Positions 1-9,481 of a stretch of 64,000 nucleotides of DNA are shown one piece after another. The notes beneath the pieces are model-generated. The model was not told the origin of the DNA. It made no database searches and saw only the letters and a program-made list of their open reading frames with translations. Position 1 is the first letter of the stretch. The number at the start of each line of letters is the position of its first letter. The position numbers were made by a program, and so were the translations under genes. The stretch spans positions 44,348 to 108,347 of the forward strand of contig NZ_JAAIIJ010000023.1 of the NCBI RefSeq assembly GCF_012932445.1. Reading direction: 5' to 3'. This stretch comes from Bifidobacterium panos (GTDB lineage: Bacteria > Actinomycetota > Actinomycetes > Actinomycetales > Bifidobacteriaceae).

Positions 1-823
1 GCAACTGCACCTCGTAACCGGCGGCCTTCCAGACGGCGGCGATGACCTTCTCGGTCATGGCCATCACGCCCTCCTGATCCACGAACGACATCTCCATGTC
101 GAGCTGGGTGAATTCGGGCTGGCGGTCGGCGCGGAAGTCCTCGTCGCGGTAGCAGCGAGCGAACTGATAGTAGCGCTCCACGCCGGAGACCATCAGCAGC
201 TGCTTGAGCAACTGCGGCGACTGCGGCAGGGCGTACCAGGAGCCGGGCACCAAGCGGGCGGGCACGACGAAATCACGCGCACCTTCCGGGGTGGACTTGA
301 TGAAAGTCGGCGTCTCGACCTCGGTGAAATCCATGTCTTCGAGCGCGTGACGGGCGGCCTTGGCCATGTCGGAGCGCAGCTTCAGGTTGCGCTGCATGCC
401 GGGGCGGCGCAGGTCGAGATAGCGGTATTTCAGGCGCACGTCCTCGCCCGGCAGCTTGTTTTCAGCTTCGTTCTCCAGCGCGGTGGAGACTTGGAACGGC
501 AGCGCGTCGGACTTGGCGAGCACCTCGATGGTCTCGGCCACGACCTCGATCTTGCCGGTGGCCAGGTGCTCGTTTTCGTTGCCTTCCGGGCGCAAGCGCA
601 CTTTGCCGACAACCTCGATGACGAACTCGGAACGCAAGGGGCGCGCCATCTCCTCGTCATTGATGACGACCTGCACCAGGCCGGAGGCATCACGCAAATC
701 GATGAAAGCGACGCCGCCGTGGTCGCGTCGGCGATCCACCCAACCCGACAGGGTGACCTTCTGGCCGATCAGTTCCTCGGTGACCTCGGTCGCATGATGT
801 GTTCTATATGCCGTCTGGCTCAT
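1..823 (-). CDS. aspS: Aspartyl-tRNA synthetase, N-terminal part (runs off left edge)
   Basis: Charges tRNA-Asp (or tRNA-Asp/Asn) in the cytoplasm. The visible 274 residues start [14 protein letters not shown] and contain the OB-fold anticodon-binding domain ([19 protein letters not shown]) followed by class II synthetase motif 1 and the start of motif 2 ([18 protein letters not shown], then [27 protein letters not shown]). The catalytic C-terminal half lies outside the window. The gene starts 20 bases after hisS stops, so the two form the common hisS-aspS operon. The identification is secure; the partial state is a window effect, not a pseudogene. Confidence 0.97.
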   Translation of the reverse strand, partial: MSQTAYRTHHATEVTEELIGQKVTLSGWVDRRRDHGGVAFIDLRDASGLVQVVINDEEMARPLRSEFVIEVVGKVRLRPEGNENEHLATGKIEVVAETIEVLAKSDALPFQVSTALENEAENKLPGEDVRLKYRYLDLRRPGMQRNLKLRSDMAKAARHALEDMDFTEVETPTFIKSTPEGARDFVVPARLVPGSWYALPQSPQLLKQLLMVSGVERYYQFARCYRDEDFRADRQPEFTQLDMEMSFVDQEGVMAMTEKVIAAVWKAAGYEVQL

Positions 824-843
824 GCTCTCTTTACTCCCACAAA

Positions 844-2223
844 TCAATCAATAACAACGCTTTGCCGGGCATTAACACTATCCGGCTCCCACGACGTGGC
901 ATCAGCCGGCTGCTGCTCGCCGCTGACGATGTTCTTCACCTCGTCGCCCGCGCCCTCCTGGCCGGGGAACCACACGTATGGAATGCCGAGTTTGTCGGCG
1001 TATTTGATCTGCTTGCCGAGCTTGGCCGCGGTGGGCGCGACGTCAGTTGCGATGCCGCGCGCGCGCAGCGTATTGGCGATTGTATTGGAGAGTGCGCGTT
1101 CGTCTTCGTTCCATACAGCCACGAGCACGCTGGCCGGGGACATGCGGTTGGCGTGCGCGCCGGCGGTGTGCAGCATATAGCTGACCAAACGGCTCAGGCC
1201 GATGGACAGACCCACGCCCGGATATTTGCGGTTGCCTTGCGATGCGAGATTGTCGTAACGCCCGCCCGAGCAGATGGAGCCGAGCGAGGCGGCACCGTCG
1301 AGGAATGTCTCGTAGACGGAGCCGGTGTAGTAATCGAGGCCGCGCGCGATTTTGAGATCGGCGATCACCGAACCGGGGCGAATGGCCGCGGCCTGATCGA
1401 CGATCATGGCCAACGTGTCGAGGCCTTCGCGGGCGAGCGCGTAAGCCTCACTGTCGGTTGCGATGCCATGTTTGGCGGCGAGCGCGTCGAACTTGGAAGC
1501 GAGCTCCGCACCATCCGCGGCGGTCAGTTCCGCCAGTTCAAGACAAGCGCGCGCTTGGGATTCGCTGGCACCACACGTCTCGACGAGCAGCTTGGCCACC
1601 TCGTCGGCGCCGATTTTGTCGAGCTTGTCGATTTCGCGCAGCACGCCTTCGATATCGCTCAATCCCAGCCCGCGATAGAACCCTTCGGACAGCTTGCGAT
1701 TGTTCGCATGCACGGTGGCCTTCGGCAAGCCGAACTCGCGCAGACGTTCCAGCGCATACACCATCACCAGCGGCAGTTCGACCTCATAATGATCCGGCAA
1801 ATCGCCGTTGCCGATCACGTCGATGTCGGCCTGCACGAACTCGCGGAAACGTCCCTCCTGCGGGCGCTCGCCACGCCAGACCTTCTGAATCTGCCAACGC
1901 TTGAACGGAAACGCCAAGTCCCCGGAATGTTCCACCACATAACGGCTCAGCGGAACGGTCAAATCGAAATGCAGCCCCAGCCGCTCCTCAACCGGAGTGT
2001 CGGATTCGGACCCGACCTCCTGCAAGCGAGACAGCAGATAAATCTCCTTGCTGGTCTCGCCTTTCTTGAGCAACGAAGCCCCTGTTTCGACGGCTCGCGT
2101 CTCGATGCCGAGGAAGCCGTTGAGCTCAAATACCTCACGAAGCGTGTCGATGACACGCTGCTCCACTACGCGTTCGGCAGGGAGCCACTCTGGAAATCCT
2201 GATATTGATGCGCCTTTAGCCAC
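844..2223 (-). CDS. hisS: Histidyl-tRNA synthetase
   Basis: Class II synthetase of 459 residues that charges tRNA-His. The N-terminus [22 protein letters not shown] and the motifs [47 protein letters not shown] (split here: motif 2), and [12 protein letters not shown] and GGRYDNL (histidine A/B motifs) are visible. The start is a GTG: the open frame continues far upstream on this strand, but homologues begin at MAKGASI and that codon is GTG. No Shine-Dalgarno sequence precedes it; a TATATT -10 box ends six bases before the GTG, so a leaderless transcript is likely. First gene of a hisS-aspS unit, divergent from the DUF349 gene. Confidence 0.95.
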   Translation of the reverse strand: MAKGASISGFPEWLPAERVVEQRVIDTLREVFELNGFLGIETRAVETGASLLKKGETSKEIYLLSRLQEVGSESDTPVEERLGLHFDLTVPLSRYVVEHSGDLAFPFKRWQIQKVWRGERPQEGRFREFVQADIDVIGNGDLPDHYEVELPLVMVYALERLREFGLPKATVHANNRKLSEGFYRGLGLSDIEGVLREIDKLDKIGADEVAKLLVETCGASESQARACLELAELTAADGAELASKFDALAAKHGIATDSEAYALAREGLDTLAMIVDQAAAIRPGSVIADLKIARGLDYYTGSVYETFLDGAASLGSICSGGRYDNLASQGNRKYPGVGLSIGLSRLVSYMLHTAGAHANRMSPASVLVAVWNEDERALSNTIANTLRARGIATDVAPTAAKLGKQIKYADKLGIPYVWFPGQEGAGDEVKNIVSGEQQPADATSWEPDSVNARQSVVID

Positions 2224-2229
2224 AAAACC

Positions 2230-2258
2230 AATATAATAGGTGAGGGTTGCGTCAAGTA
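2230..2258 (-). promoter_or_regulatory. hisS promoter, probably leaderless
   Basis: On the minus strand a TACTTG -35-like hexamer, a 17-base spacer and TATATT are followed by GGTTTT and then the GTG start codon. With the usual 6-7 base distance from -10 to the transcription start, the transcript would begin at or one base before the start codon. There is no ribosome-binding site in this interval. Confidence 0.55.
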
Positions 2259-2322
2259 TCCATGATTTCTTCAGGATGTGAAGCGCAAAACGCATACACC
2301 GACAAGCCGTAAGGAGCTGACC

Positions 2323-4029
2323 ATGGCCGACGAACACGAGACTATTACCACCCCAGCAGAGCAGACGCCTCAAGCTGCCACGCAGGAGGCATCGACCACA
2401 TCGGCAGCACCAGCGCAGGTAGAAACGCCGGCCGAAACGCCGACGCAGGCGGAAGAAGTTGCGCAGGCGGAGGATGCCGCGCAGACAGAGGAGACCACAC
2501 AGACGGAAGAGGCTGCGCAGGCGGAAGATACCGCACAGACGGAAGAGGTCGCACAGGCAGAAGCGCCCGCACAATCCGAAGAGGCCGCGCAGGCAGAAGC
2601 GCCCGCATCCGCCCAGACGGAAGAAGCCGAGGCAGACACTCCGGCGGAGGACGCACCCGCGGCCAAAGAGGAGGAAACAACGAAGAAGAGCGCCCCGGCG
2701 AAACCGCACGCTCCCTCCCCTGCCGCTTTTGCCAAGAAACCCGCAAGCGGCGTGCAAGTGGCCGCGCCGTCCGCCGTGGCGTATACCGATGAGCAGATCA
2801 AGGAAGCCGAGCGCTTCGGTCGCGTGGACGACAGCGGCACCGTGTTCGTCAAGGAAGGCGAATCCGAGCGCGAAGTCGGCCAGTTCCCCGATGTGTCTAA
2901 GGAAGAGGCTTTGGCACTGTATGCCCGTCGCTTCCTCGATCTCAAGGCGAAGCTCGACACGCTGGCCGCGCGCCTGAAGACCACGAGCATCAAGTCCCGC
3001 GAAATCGACGAATCGCTGAAGTCCCTCGCCGTGGAAATCGATTCGCCTGCCGTGGTGGGCGATATCGCCGGGCTCAAGACTCAGTTCGAAACGCTCGAGA
3101 CCGCCGCCGAAGCCAAAAAGGCTGAGCTCGCCGAGGCGCGCAAGGCCGCCGTTCAAGCCGCCTTGGAAGGTCGCACAGCCATCGTGGAGAAGGCCGAAGC
3201 CCTGACCGCTTCCTTGAACGACAACACGAATTGGCGTTCCACCGCCGACAAGTTCCGCGCGCTGTTCGACGAGTGGCAGGAGCACCAGCGCAGCAACGTG
3301 CGTATCGACAAGAAGGACGCCGACGAGCTGTGGAAGCGCTTCTCCGCCGCCCGCACCACGTTCAATCAGGCCCGCCGCAAGTGGGCGCAAACGCGCGACG
3401 CAGAGCGCAATCAGGCGAAGGTCGCCAAGGAGGCGATTATCGCCGAGGCGGTTGCGCTGAAGGATTCCACCGCTTGGGGCGAAACTTCGCGCAAGTTCAA
3501 CGAGTTGATGGATCGCTGGAAGAAGTCGGGGCGTGCGGGTCGCAGCGAGGATGATGCCTTGTGGGAGCAGTTCCGCGAGGCCGCCGACACCTTCTTCAAC
3601 GCGCGTCAGGCCGACCGCGATCAGACTTCCGCCAGTGAGAAGGCGAATCTCGCCAAGAAGGAGGAGCTGCTGGCGAAGGCCGAGGCCTTGGTGCCGGTTG
3701 CCGACGAGAAGGCCGCCAAGCAGGCGCGTCAGACGTTGGCCGCCATCCAAGAGGAGTGGGATCAGATCGGCTATGTGCCGCGCGATGACATGCGCCGCAT
3801 CGAGGGGCGTCTCGATGCCGTGGACAAGCAGATCAAGGCCGTCGAGGAGGCCGCTTGGCAGAAGAGCGACCCGGAAGCGGACGCCCGCAAGTCTAGCTTC
3901 GAGGCGCAGCTTGAAGCTCAGCTCGCCGAGCTTGACGAGCGGATCGCCGCCGAAAAGGACGCCGACAAGAAGGCCGCGCTTGAAGCCGAAAAGGCCACCA
4001 AGGAGCAGTGGCTCAACGCGGTGAAGTAA
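2323..4029 (+). CDS. DUF349 domain protein with acidic repeat N-terminus
   Basis: 568-residue protein. Residues 1 to about 140 are a low-complexity acidic stretch built from degenerate TEEVAQAED-type units. The rest is charged and helical with repeated DUF349 modules, each with a W-x-x-T/S-x-x-F/L core (NTNWRSTADKFRALFDEWQE, STAWGETSRKFNELMDRWKK and a later EEWDQIGYVPRDDMRRIEGRL). The ATG at this position is preceded by AAGGAG at six bases; an upstream in-frame start lacks such a site. No signal peptide or membrane segment is seen, so it should be cytoplasmic. The biochemical function of DUF349 proteins is not established. It is divergent from hisS, a common neighbour in actinobacteria. Confidence 0.85.
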   Translation: MADEHETITTPAEQTPQAATQEASTTSAAPAQVETPAETPTQAEEVAQAEDAAQTEETTQTEEAAQAEDTAQTEEVAQAEAPAQSEEAAQAEAPASAQTEEAEADTPAEDAPAAKEEETTKKSAPAKPHAPSPAAFAKKPASGVQVAAPSAVAYTDEQIKEAERFGRVDDSGTVFVKEGESEREVGQFPDVSKEEALALYARRFLDLKAKLDTLAARLKTTSIKSREIDESLKSLAVEIDSPAVVGDIAGLKTQFETLETAAEAKKAELAEARKAAVQAALEGRTAIVEKAEALTASLNDNTNWRSTADKFRALFDEWQEHQRSNVRIDKKDADELWKRFSAARTTFNQARRKWAQTRDAERNQAKVAKEAIIAEAVALKDSTAWGETSRKFNELMDRWKKSGRAGRSEDDALWEQFREAADTFFNARQADRDQTSASEKANLAKKEELLAKAEALVPVADEKAAKQARQTLAAIQEEWDQIGYVPRDDMRRIEGRLDAVDKQIKAVEEAAWQKSDPEADARKSSFEAQLEAQLAELDERIAAEKDADKKAALEAEKATKEQWLNAVK

Positions 4030-4044
4030 CGTTTTCGCCAAATC

Positions 4045-4084
4045 AAAAGTCCCCGGTTCGCGTGATGCAAGCCGGGGACTTTTT
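4045..4084. terminator. Bidirectional terminator between DUF349 gene and clpC
   Basis: Perfect inverted repeat AAAAGTCCCCGG / CCGGGGACTTTT with a 15-base loop, with T runs on both strands. It sits 16 bases after the DUF349 stop codon and 21 bases from the clpC stop codon, so it can end both convergent transcripts. Confidence 0.85.
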
Positions 4085-4104
4085 GGTTGGTCTTATCTTG
4101 ATGA

Positions 4105-6672
4105 TCAGTCGGACTGCTCGGCGGATTCGCCGGCGCCGACCGAAGCAGATGCGCCAACCAGCTCGGGAGCGGGCGCTGATTGCTCTTCCTCAAGCTGCGG
4201 CTCCTCGAACGACTCGCCCTTGAAGGTGAACTCGCCCAAGATGCCCTCGCCTTCAGCGTCCACAATCACGCGGTGGCCGTCAGCCAAATCGCCCAGAAGA
4301 ATCTTCTCGGAGATGGCGTCCTCGATATCGCGCTGAATCACGCGGCGCAACGGACGCGCGCCGAGCAGCGGATCGAAGCCCTTCTGCGCGAGCAAATCCT
4401 TGGCCGCATCCGTCAGCTCCAGCGCCATGTGACGGTCGAACAGACGGTCATTGAGCTGCTTGACGTCCAAGTCGACAATCTGACGCACCTCTGGCTCCGA
4501 AAGCTGCTTGAAGACAATAATGTCGTCCAGGCGGTTCAGGAACTCCGGGCGGAACTGCTGCTTCAATTCCGAAGAGACCTGATCCTTCATGCGCTGGTAG
4601 CTCGACTCGGTGTTCGCGCCCAAGCTGAAGCCCGTATTGGCCGCCTTGGCGATGTCTCGCGTGCCGAGGTTGGTGGTCAGGATGATGATGGTGTTCTTGA
4701 AGTCCACCTTGCGGCCTTGACCGTCCGTCAGATGGCCGTCATCGAGCACCTGCAACAGCGTGTTGAAAATGTCGGGGTGGGCCTTTTCGATCTCGTCGAA
4801 CAGCACCACGGAGAACGGCTTGCGGCGCACCTTCTCGGTGAGTTCGCCGCCCTCCTCGTAGCCGACATAGCCCGGAGGCGCGCCGAACAGACGCGAGGCG
4901 GCGTACTTTTCGGAGAACTCGCTCATATCCACGCGAATCAGCGCATCCTCGTCGTCGAACAGGAACTCGGCCAAAGTCTTGGCCAGCTCGGTCTTGCCCA
5001 CACCGGTGGGGCCGGCGAAGATGAACGAACCGGAGGGACGCTTGGGGTCCTTGAGCCCCACGCGCGTGCGGCGAATCGAGCGCGACAGAGCGGAAACGGC
5101 CTCGTCCTGGCCGATGATGCGCTTGTGCAACTCGGCTTCCATATTGAGCAGCTTTTTCGACTCGGCTTGGGTGAGCTTGACCACCGGAATGCCCGTGGTG
5201 GACGAAATCACCTCGGCGATCACGTCCTCATCCACGACCATCTTCACGTCGGACTCGCCCTCCTGCCAGGCGGCCTGCTTCTCTTTGAGCTCGGCTTGCA
5301 TCTTCTCCAAGTCGTCGCGCAGGGCGGCGGCCTTCTCGAAGTCCTGATCCTTGACGGCCTGCTCCTTGTCGGCGTCCACCTTGGCGACCTTCGTCTCAAG
5401 CTCCTTCAGCTCGGGCGGGGTGGTGAGCCGCTTGATGCGCAGACGCGCGCCGGCCTCGTCAATCAGGTCGATGGCCTTGTCGGGCAGGTTGCGATCCTGA
5501 ATGTAACGCGCCGACAGCTCGGCGGCGGACTGCAACGCTTCATCGGTGATGGTGACGTGGTGGTGGTTCTCGTACCGCTCGCGCAAGCCCTTCAAAATCT
5601 CGATGGTCTCGGCGATGGTCGGCTCGTGCACCTGAATGGGCTGGAACCGGCGTTCCAGCGCCGCGTCCTTCTCGATGTATTTGCGGTATTCATCGGTGGT
5701 GGTGGCACCGATGGTCTGAAGCTCGCCGCGCGCCAACATGGGCTTGAGCATATCGGAAGCGCCGAGCGCACCGTCCGCGGAACCGGCGCCCACGATGGTA
5801 TGAATCTCGTCGATGAACAACACGATGTCACCGCGGGTCTTGATCTCCTTCAAGACCTTCTTCAGACGCTCCTCGAAATCACCGCGATAGCGCGAACCGG
5901 CCACCATGGAACCAAGATCCAGCGAATAGACTTGCTTGCCTTTGAGCGTTTCAGGCACATCGGCAGACTGGATCTTCTGCGCCAAACCCTCAACGACGGC
6001 GGTTTTACCCACGCCGGGCTCGCCGATCAGCACCGGGTTGTTCTTGGTGCGCCGCGACAGCACCACCATCACACGCTCGATCTCCTGGGTGCGCCCGATC
6101 ACCGGGTCGAGCTTGCCTTCGGCGGCCTCAGCCGTCAGGTTGCGCCCGAACTGGTCGAGAATCGCCGAGCCGGACTTGTTGGACTTGTCGGTCACGCCGC
6201 CGGCGTTCGCCAGCTCGCCCTTGCCCGCGTTCGTGGAATTGCCGCGAATCATATCGATGGTGGACGAGCGCAAGTCACCCAAATCGACGTCCATCTTGAT
6301 GAGCACCTGCGTGCCCACGCCCTCGCCCTCACGAATCAAACCGAGCAGGATATGCTCGGTGCCGATGTAGCTATGGCCGAGCTGCAAAGCCTCACGAAGG
6401 CTCAGTTCCAACACCTGCTTGGCGTGGGAGGTGAACGGAATGTGTCCGTTGGATGTGGCGTTGCCCTTGCCAATCATCTCCTCGACCTGCTTGCGTGTGG
6501 CGTCGAGCTCCACGCCCTTGGCTGCGAGCGCCTTGGCGGCCACGCCCTCGCCCTCGCGAATCAAACCGAGCAGCAGATGCTCGGTGCCAATGTAGTTGTG
6601 CTGAAGGGTTCGCGCCTCTTCCTGCGCCAACACAATCACGCGCCTGGCACGGTCTGTGAACCGTTCGAACAT
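4105..6672 (-). CDS. clpC: ClpC, AAA+ unfoldase of the Clp protease
   Basis: 855-residue Hsp100 ATPase that unfolds proteins for ClpP. Two N-terminal Clp repeats (about 1-75 and 80-150), first AAA+ domain with Walker A GEPGVGKT at 217-224 and Walker B VLFIDEIH, a UVR-type coiled middle segment ([23 protein letters not shown]), and a second AAA+ domain with GPTGVGKT and an arginine-finger region ([11 protein letters not shown]). The chosen ATG ([11 protein letters not shown], as in homologues) has AGGGAGG five bases upstream; the frame extends further but without support. The C-terminal tail is acidic and variable. Divergent from the stress-protein gene. Confidence 0.97.
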   Translation of the reverse strand: MFERFTDRARRVIVLAQEEARTLQHNYIGTEHLLLGLIREGEGVAAKALAAKGVELDATRKQVEEMIGKGNATSNGHIPFTSHAKQVLELSLREALQLGHSYIGTEHILLGLIREGEGVGTQVLIKMDVDLGDLRSSTIDMIRGNSTNAGKGELANAGGVTDKSNKSGSAILDQFGRNLTAEAAEGKLDPVIGRTQEIERVMVVLSRRTKNNPVLIGEPGVGKTAVVEGLAQKIQSADVPETLKGKQVYSLDLGSMVAGSRYRGDFEERLKKVLKEIKTRGDIVLFIDEIHTIVGAGSADGALGASDMLKPMLARGELQTIGATTTDEYRKYIEKDAALERRFQPIQVHEPTIAETIEILKGLRERYENHHHVTITDEALQSAAELSARYIQDRNLPDKAIDLIDEAGARLRIKRLTTPPELKELETKVAKVDADKEQAVKDQDFEKAAALRDDLEKMQAELKEKQAAWQEGESDVKMVVDEDVIAEVISSTTGIPVVKLTQAESKKLLNMEAELHKRIIGQDEAVSALSRSIRRTRVGLKDPKRPSGSFIFAGPTGVGKTELAKTLAEFLFDDEDALIRVDMSEFSEKYAASRLFGAPPGYVGYEEGGELTEKVRRKPFSVVLFDEIEKAHPDIFNTLLQVLDDGHLTDGQGRKVDFKNTIIILTTNLGTRDIAKAANTGFSLGANTESSYQRMKDQVSSELKQQFRPEFLNRLDDIIVFKQLSEPEVRQIVDLDVKQLNDRLFDRHMALELTDAAKDLLAQKGFDPLLGARPLRRVIQRDIEDAISEKILLGDLADGHRVIVDAEGEGILGEFTFKGESFEEPQLEEEQSAPAPELVGASASVGAGESAEQSD

Positions 6673-6855
6673 GCTTGCCTCCCTAACACAAGAAACACTG
6701 CGTTTCACTTTAGCGATTCGCGGTGACGTTTCCCTAAGATTCACTCACTTTTCCGCTCAGAACGTAGTGGCACAGGCACCCCGGCGCATGGGGGACGCAT
6801 AGGGGAAGTATGCTTGGGTTGTTGAAGAAGAAACCCGAGCGCCAGGAGGCGAACG

Positions 6856-7836
6856 ATGAATGACAGCACCACCCAACGCGCGCAATTGGCCGATATCGTC
6901 GTCGGCGTCGATGGCTCCGACGAATCGTTCGCGGCACTGAAATGGGCCATGCGCGAGGCCGCGCTCACCGGCCAGCGCATCAATGCCGTGTTCGGCTGGA
7001 CGCACTCGTGGGACACGGCCGGCGACGAGCCGGACAGCGAGGAGGCGTGGGATCGCGTGCGGCGGGGCATCGCCGACGAGCTGCACGCATGGGTCGACAA
7101 GACCAGCGCGAGCCTTGATTTCGACCCCGGCAAGCTGACGATGACCTCGGTGCATGCCTCCGGCACGTCCGCGCTGTTGCAGCTCGGCAAGGACGCCCAG
7201 CAGATTGTGGTGGGTCGTCGTTCGTTGGGTCGCGTGGCGCGTTGGTTCATGGGTTCGCTGTCCGCGTCGTTGGCTGAAGCGGCGCAGGTGCCGGTGACGG
7301 TGGTGCGCATTGCGGGAAGCGAGGATGAGTCGGTGACCGACGACATCGCCAACGCGCTCACGCCGGGCAACCAGACGGTTCATTATGTTTCGAGCGAAGG
7401 CGTGCCCGAGGCGGCGCAACGCCCCGTGGTGGTGGGGGTCGATGGTTCGAAGACGTCGCTGAAGGCGTTGGAGTTCGCCGCGCACGAGGCTCAAGTGCAT
7501 GACCTGCCGCTGCATGTGCTGTTGTGCTGGCAGCTCAAGGATTTGGGCGCAGTGCCTGGTTATGAGAACGCGGTGCCGCCGATTGAGGCGGGGCAGCAGC
7601 GCGCCGAAGAGATACTTGCCAATCTGCTTGGATCCGCGGCCATCGCGCCGCAGATCAAGGTGGTGCCCCACGCTTTCCATATTCCGGCGTCAAAGGGGTT
7701 GATCGCCGCGTCGCGTTACGCCAGTCTGCTGGTGGTTGGTTCGCGCGGGCTGAGTGGCCTCGACGCGCATTTCCTGGGTTCGGTTTCCCGGCAGATCGTC
7801 AATTTCTCCGAGTGCACCGTCACCGTCGTGCACTAA
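6856..7836 (+). CDS. Universal stress protein with two UspA domains
   Basis: 326 residues with two tandem UspA folds. Domain 1 starts IVVGVDGSDESFAALKWA and domain 2 starts PVVVGVDGSKTSLKALEFA. Both end with the ATP-binding loop pattern G-2x-G-9x-G-S/T: VVGRRSLGRVARWFMGSLSASLAEAA in the first and VVGSRGLSGLDAHFLGSVS in the second (shown in part). The family binds ATP and is linked to stress survival; the target here is unknown. AGGAGG lies six bases before the ATG. Monocistronic between divergent clpC and the convergent DUF3027 gene, which ends only 15 bases away. Confidence 0.92.
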   Translation: MNDSTTQRAQLADIVVGVDGSDESFAALKWAMREAALTGQRINAVFGWTHSWDTAGDEPDSEEAWDRVRRGIADELHAWVDKTSASLDFDPGKLTMTSVHASGTSALLQLGKDAQQIVVGRRSLGRVARWFMGSLSASLAEAAQVPVTVVRIAGSEDESVTDDIANALTPGNQTVHYVSSEGVPEAAQRPVVVGVDGSKTSLKALEFAAHEAQVHDLPLHVLLCWQLKDLGAVPGYENAVPPIEAGQQRAEEILANLLGSAAIAPQIKVVPHAFHIPASKGLIAASRYASLLVVGSRGLSGLDAHFLGSVSRQIVNFSECTVTVVH

Positions 7837-7851
7837 TGGTTTGGCGGGGAT

Positions 7852-8922
7852 TTATTCCTCGTCTTCGGCGTCGTCGTTTTCTTCGATGGCCTCGTCTGAA
7901 GCTATGGCGACGACTTCTTCGAGTTCGGGAGTGTCGTCGTCTTCGGTGAGGTTGCCACGCACGTCATCGGAATCGATGTCGATTTCGGTGTTCTCGTCGA
8001 TGTCCTCTTCGCTGGCCTCATCCGACTGTTCAAGGGCTTCGACCGCACCACGCTCCTCGCGCGGCTGCTGGGCGACCACGTCGATGCGCAGGTCGTCCAA
8101 CGTGGGCTTCGACTGCACCCACAGGCGGCTCAGCTCCGGCGGCTCGATTTCGGAATGCTCGCCGCAACCGTGATCGAGCGAGACCACGCGCCCGTCGTCG
8201 GGACTCCATTTATTCGCGCACACGCCGAACAGCAGGTTCAGCTCGCCTTTCAGCGGCACGAAGAAACCGCAGGTGGAGCACAGGTTGCCTTCGGCGGTTT
8301 TGGTGGAAAGAGCCTTCGGCCCGCGAGGCCCTTCATACCAACGCTTCGTGGCTTGCGCCCGCCCCAATGGGGAGAGCACATGGCGACGCGACAGCGCAAA
8401 CTCCTCGACGATGTCTTCGGTGGCGTCGTCCGACGCGACATCATCCGAGGCAGCGTCACTCGGCATGGAATCATCAGACTCAGCACCTTCAGCAACCGAT
8501 TCGGACTTGCCATCATCCGCCTCAGCATCATCGGCAACCGGCTCGGTTTTTCTGAACCCATCCTCAAGACGCGGATCATCCGGATCGGTGCCAATCGAAT
8601 CGGTGGGTGCCAAATCTTCAGGCCTCAGACGATCCTTCCACGGCACCCACGCGGGCGGCAGCAGCGCCTCGTCAGTGGGAATCAGCGAGGATTCGTTGAC
8701 CGTCCAGGTGCCGGCCTCCTCATCGTGGTACAAGGTGATGGACCACTGCCAGCCCTCATACCCGCGCACATGCGCGCCGAGACGAAAATCGGTGACGCAA
8801 TCCCCCAAATCGATGGTCTCGACCACATCACCCACCTGTTCGGGTTCACCAGCCACTTCAATGGCCACGGCGCGTGCGATATCACGCGGGTCGAGCTGCT
8901 TGGGGGTTTTGGAGCGTGCCAT
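7852..8922 (-). CDS. DUF3027 family protein
   Basis: 356 residues. The N-terminal part (LDPRDIARAVAIEVAGEP to about 110) and a later segment with a CxxC (NLCSTCGFFVPLKGELNLLFGVCANKWSPDDGRVVS, read in part), then HGCGEHSE, match the actinobacterial DUF3027 family. The four Cys could form a metal site, which is an inference. An acidic, low-complexity linker (about 110-165) and a long acidic tail flank the conserved parts. The start lies three bases after the stop of the upstream cold-shock gene, so the two are co-transcribed; this pairing is common in actinobacteria. Function unknown, probably nucleic-acid related by context. Confidence 0.88.
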   Translation of the reverse strand: MARSKTPKQLDPRDIARAVAIEVAGEPEQVGDVVETIDLGDCVTDFRLGAHVRGYEGWQWSITLYHDEEAGTWTVNESSLIPTDEALLPPAWVPWKDRLRPEDLAPTDSIGTDPDDPRLEDGFRKTEPVADDAEADDGKSESVAEGAESDDSMPSDAASDDVASDDATEDIVEEFALSRRHVLSPLGRAQATKRWYEGPRGPKALSTKTAEGNLCSTCGFFVPLKGELNLLFGVCANKWSPDDGRVVSLDHGCGEHSEIEPPELSRLWVQSKPTLDDLRIDVVAQQPREERGAVEALEQSDEASEEDIDENTEIDIDSDDVRGNLTEDDDTPELEEVVAIASDEAIEENDDAEDEE

Positions 8923-8925
8923 GAA

Positions 8926-9315
8926 TCAGTCCTGTACGTCGAAATTGTCGGCCACCGCGCGCAACAGCGCCGCGAGCTTGCGGCTTTCGCCGGAGGAAGG
9001 GTAGCGATGGCGGCGCAAGGTATTGCCCGCGGAATCCAGCATCTTGATCAGATCCTCGCAGATGGCGGCCATGTCGTCCGGCTTCGGGCGGGTGGCCTTG
9101 ACCAGCGAAGGCGCGGACTGCAACAGCGTCATATCCATCGCCTGAGGCCCCTTGCGCCCCTCGACCACGGAATATTCCACCTTTGTGCCCTTGCGCAACG
9201 TGGTCACGCCGGCAGGCACCGCGGTCGCGGGCAGGAAGACATCCCCACCATCATCACTGGTGATGAAGCCATATCCCTTGGCGGCATCGAACCAACGAAC
9301 TCGACCGGTAGGCAT
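8926..9315 (-). CDS. Cold-shock-domain protein with C-terminal extension
   Basis: 129 residues. Residues 1-66 form a cold-shock domain (MPTGRVRWFDAAKGYGFI with RNP-1-like KGYGFI and RNP-2-like DVFLPA); the remaining 60 residues are an unassigned helical extension (LRRHRYPSSGESRKLAALLRA). It should bind single-stranded RNA or DNA. About twice the length of CspA in this same window, so it is a different subgroup. First gene of the pair with the DUF3027 protein. Confidence 0.92.
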   Translation of the reverse strand: MPTGRVRWFDAAKGYGFITSDDGGDVFLPATAVPAGVTTLRKGTKVEYSVVEGRKGPQAMDMTLLQSAPSLVKATRPKPDDMAAICEDLIKMLDSAGNTLRRHRYPSSGESRKLAALLRAVADNFDVQD

Positions 9316-9362
9316 CGCGCATCATCCCTTTCCTTATGCCTTGATTTCACTCAATCCGGTTT

Positions 9363-9368
9363 ATTCTA
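9363..9368 (-). promoter_or_regulatory. -10 box of the cold-shock/DUF3027 unit
   Basis: TAGAAT on the minus strand, 47 bases before the ATG, is a near-consensus -10; the -35 region is weak. The leader contains AAGGAAAGGGA as ribosome-binding site. Confidence 0.4.
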
Positions 9369-9481
9369 CCGCACCCGCGCCACCAAAGGCGTGAAGGGTA
9401 TGTAGTTGTGTCAAGCCGCGTCAGACTGAGCCAGATTGAGCCAAACCGCGTCAGACTGCGCCAAGACAAGACAAGCGGGCT

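Noticed and set aside
844..4041. 1065-codon open frame on the minus strand running through hisS into the DUF349 gene region
   Set aside because: Only the hisS part matches a protein family; the rest is antisense to the DUF349 gene, with Leu/Gly/Arg-rich noise typical of high-GC antisense frames. hisS starts at the GTG at 2223.
6700..6725. ClgR-type operator upstream of clpC
   Set aside because: CGCTAAAG is present but the second half-site does not match the CGC-N5-GCG form; too weak to call.
4180..6726. 848-codon open frame on the plus strand
   Set aside because: Exactly antisense to clpC; composition is that of a reverse-complement frame and no family is recognisable.
9416..9463. Direct repeat CCGCGTCAGACTG, 30 bp apart, between the sensor kinase and cold-shock genes
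   Set aside because: Only two short copies, no association with a promoter or hairpin; likely a chance or decayed duplication.
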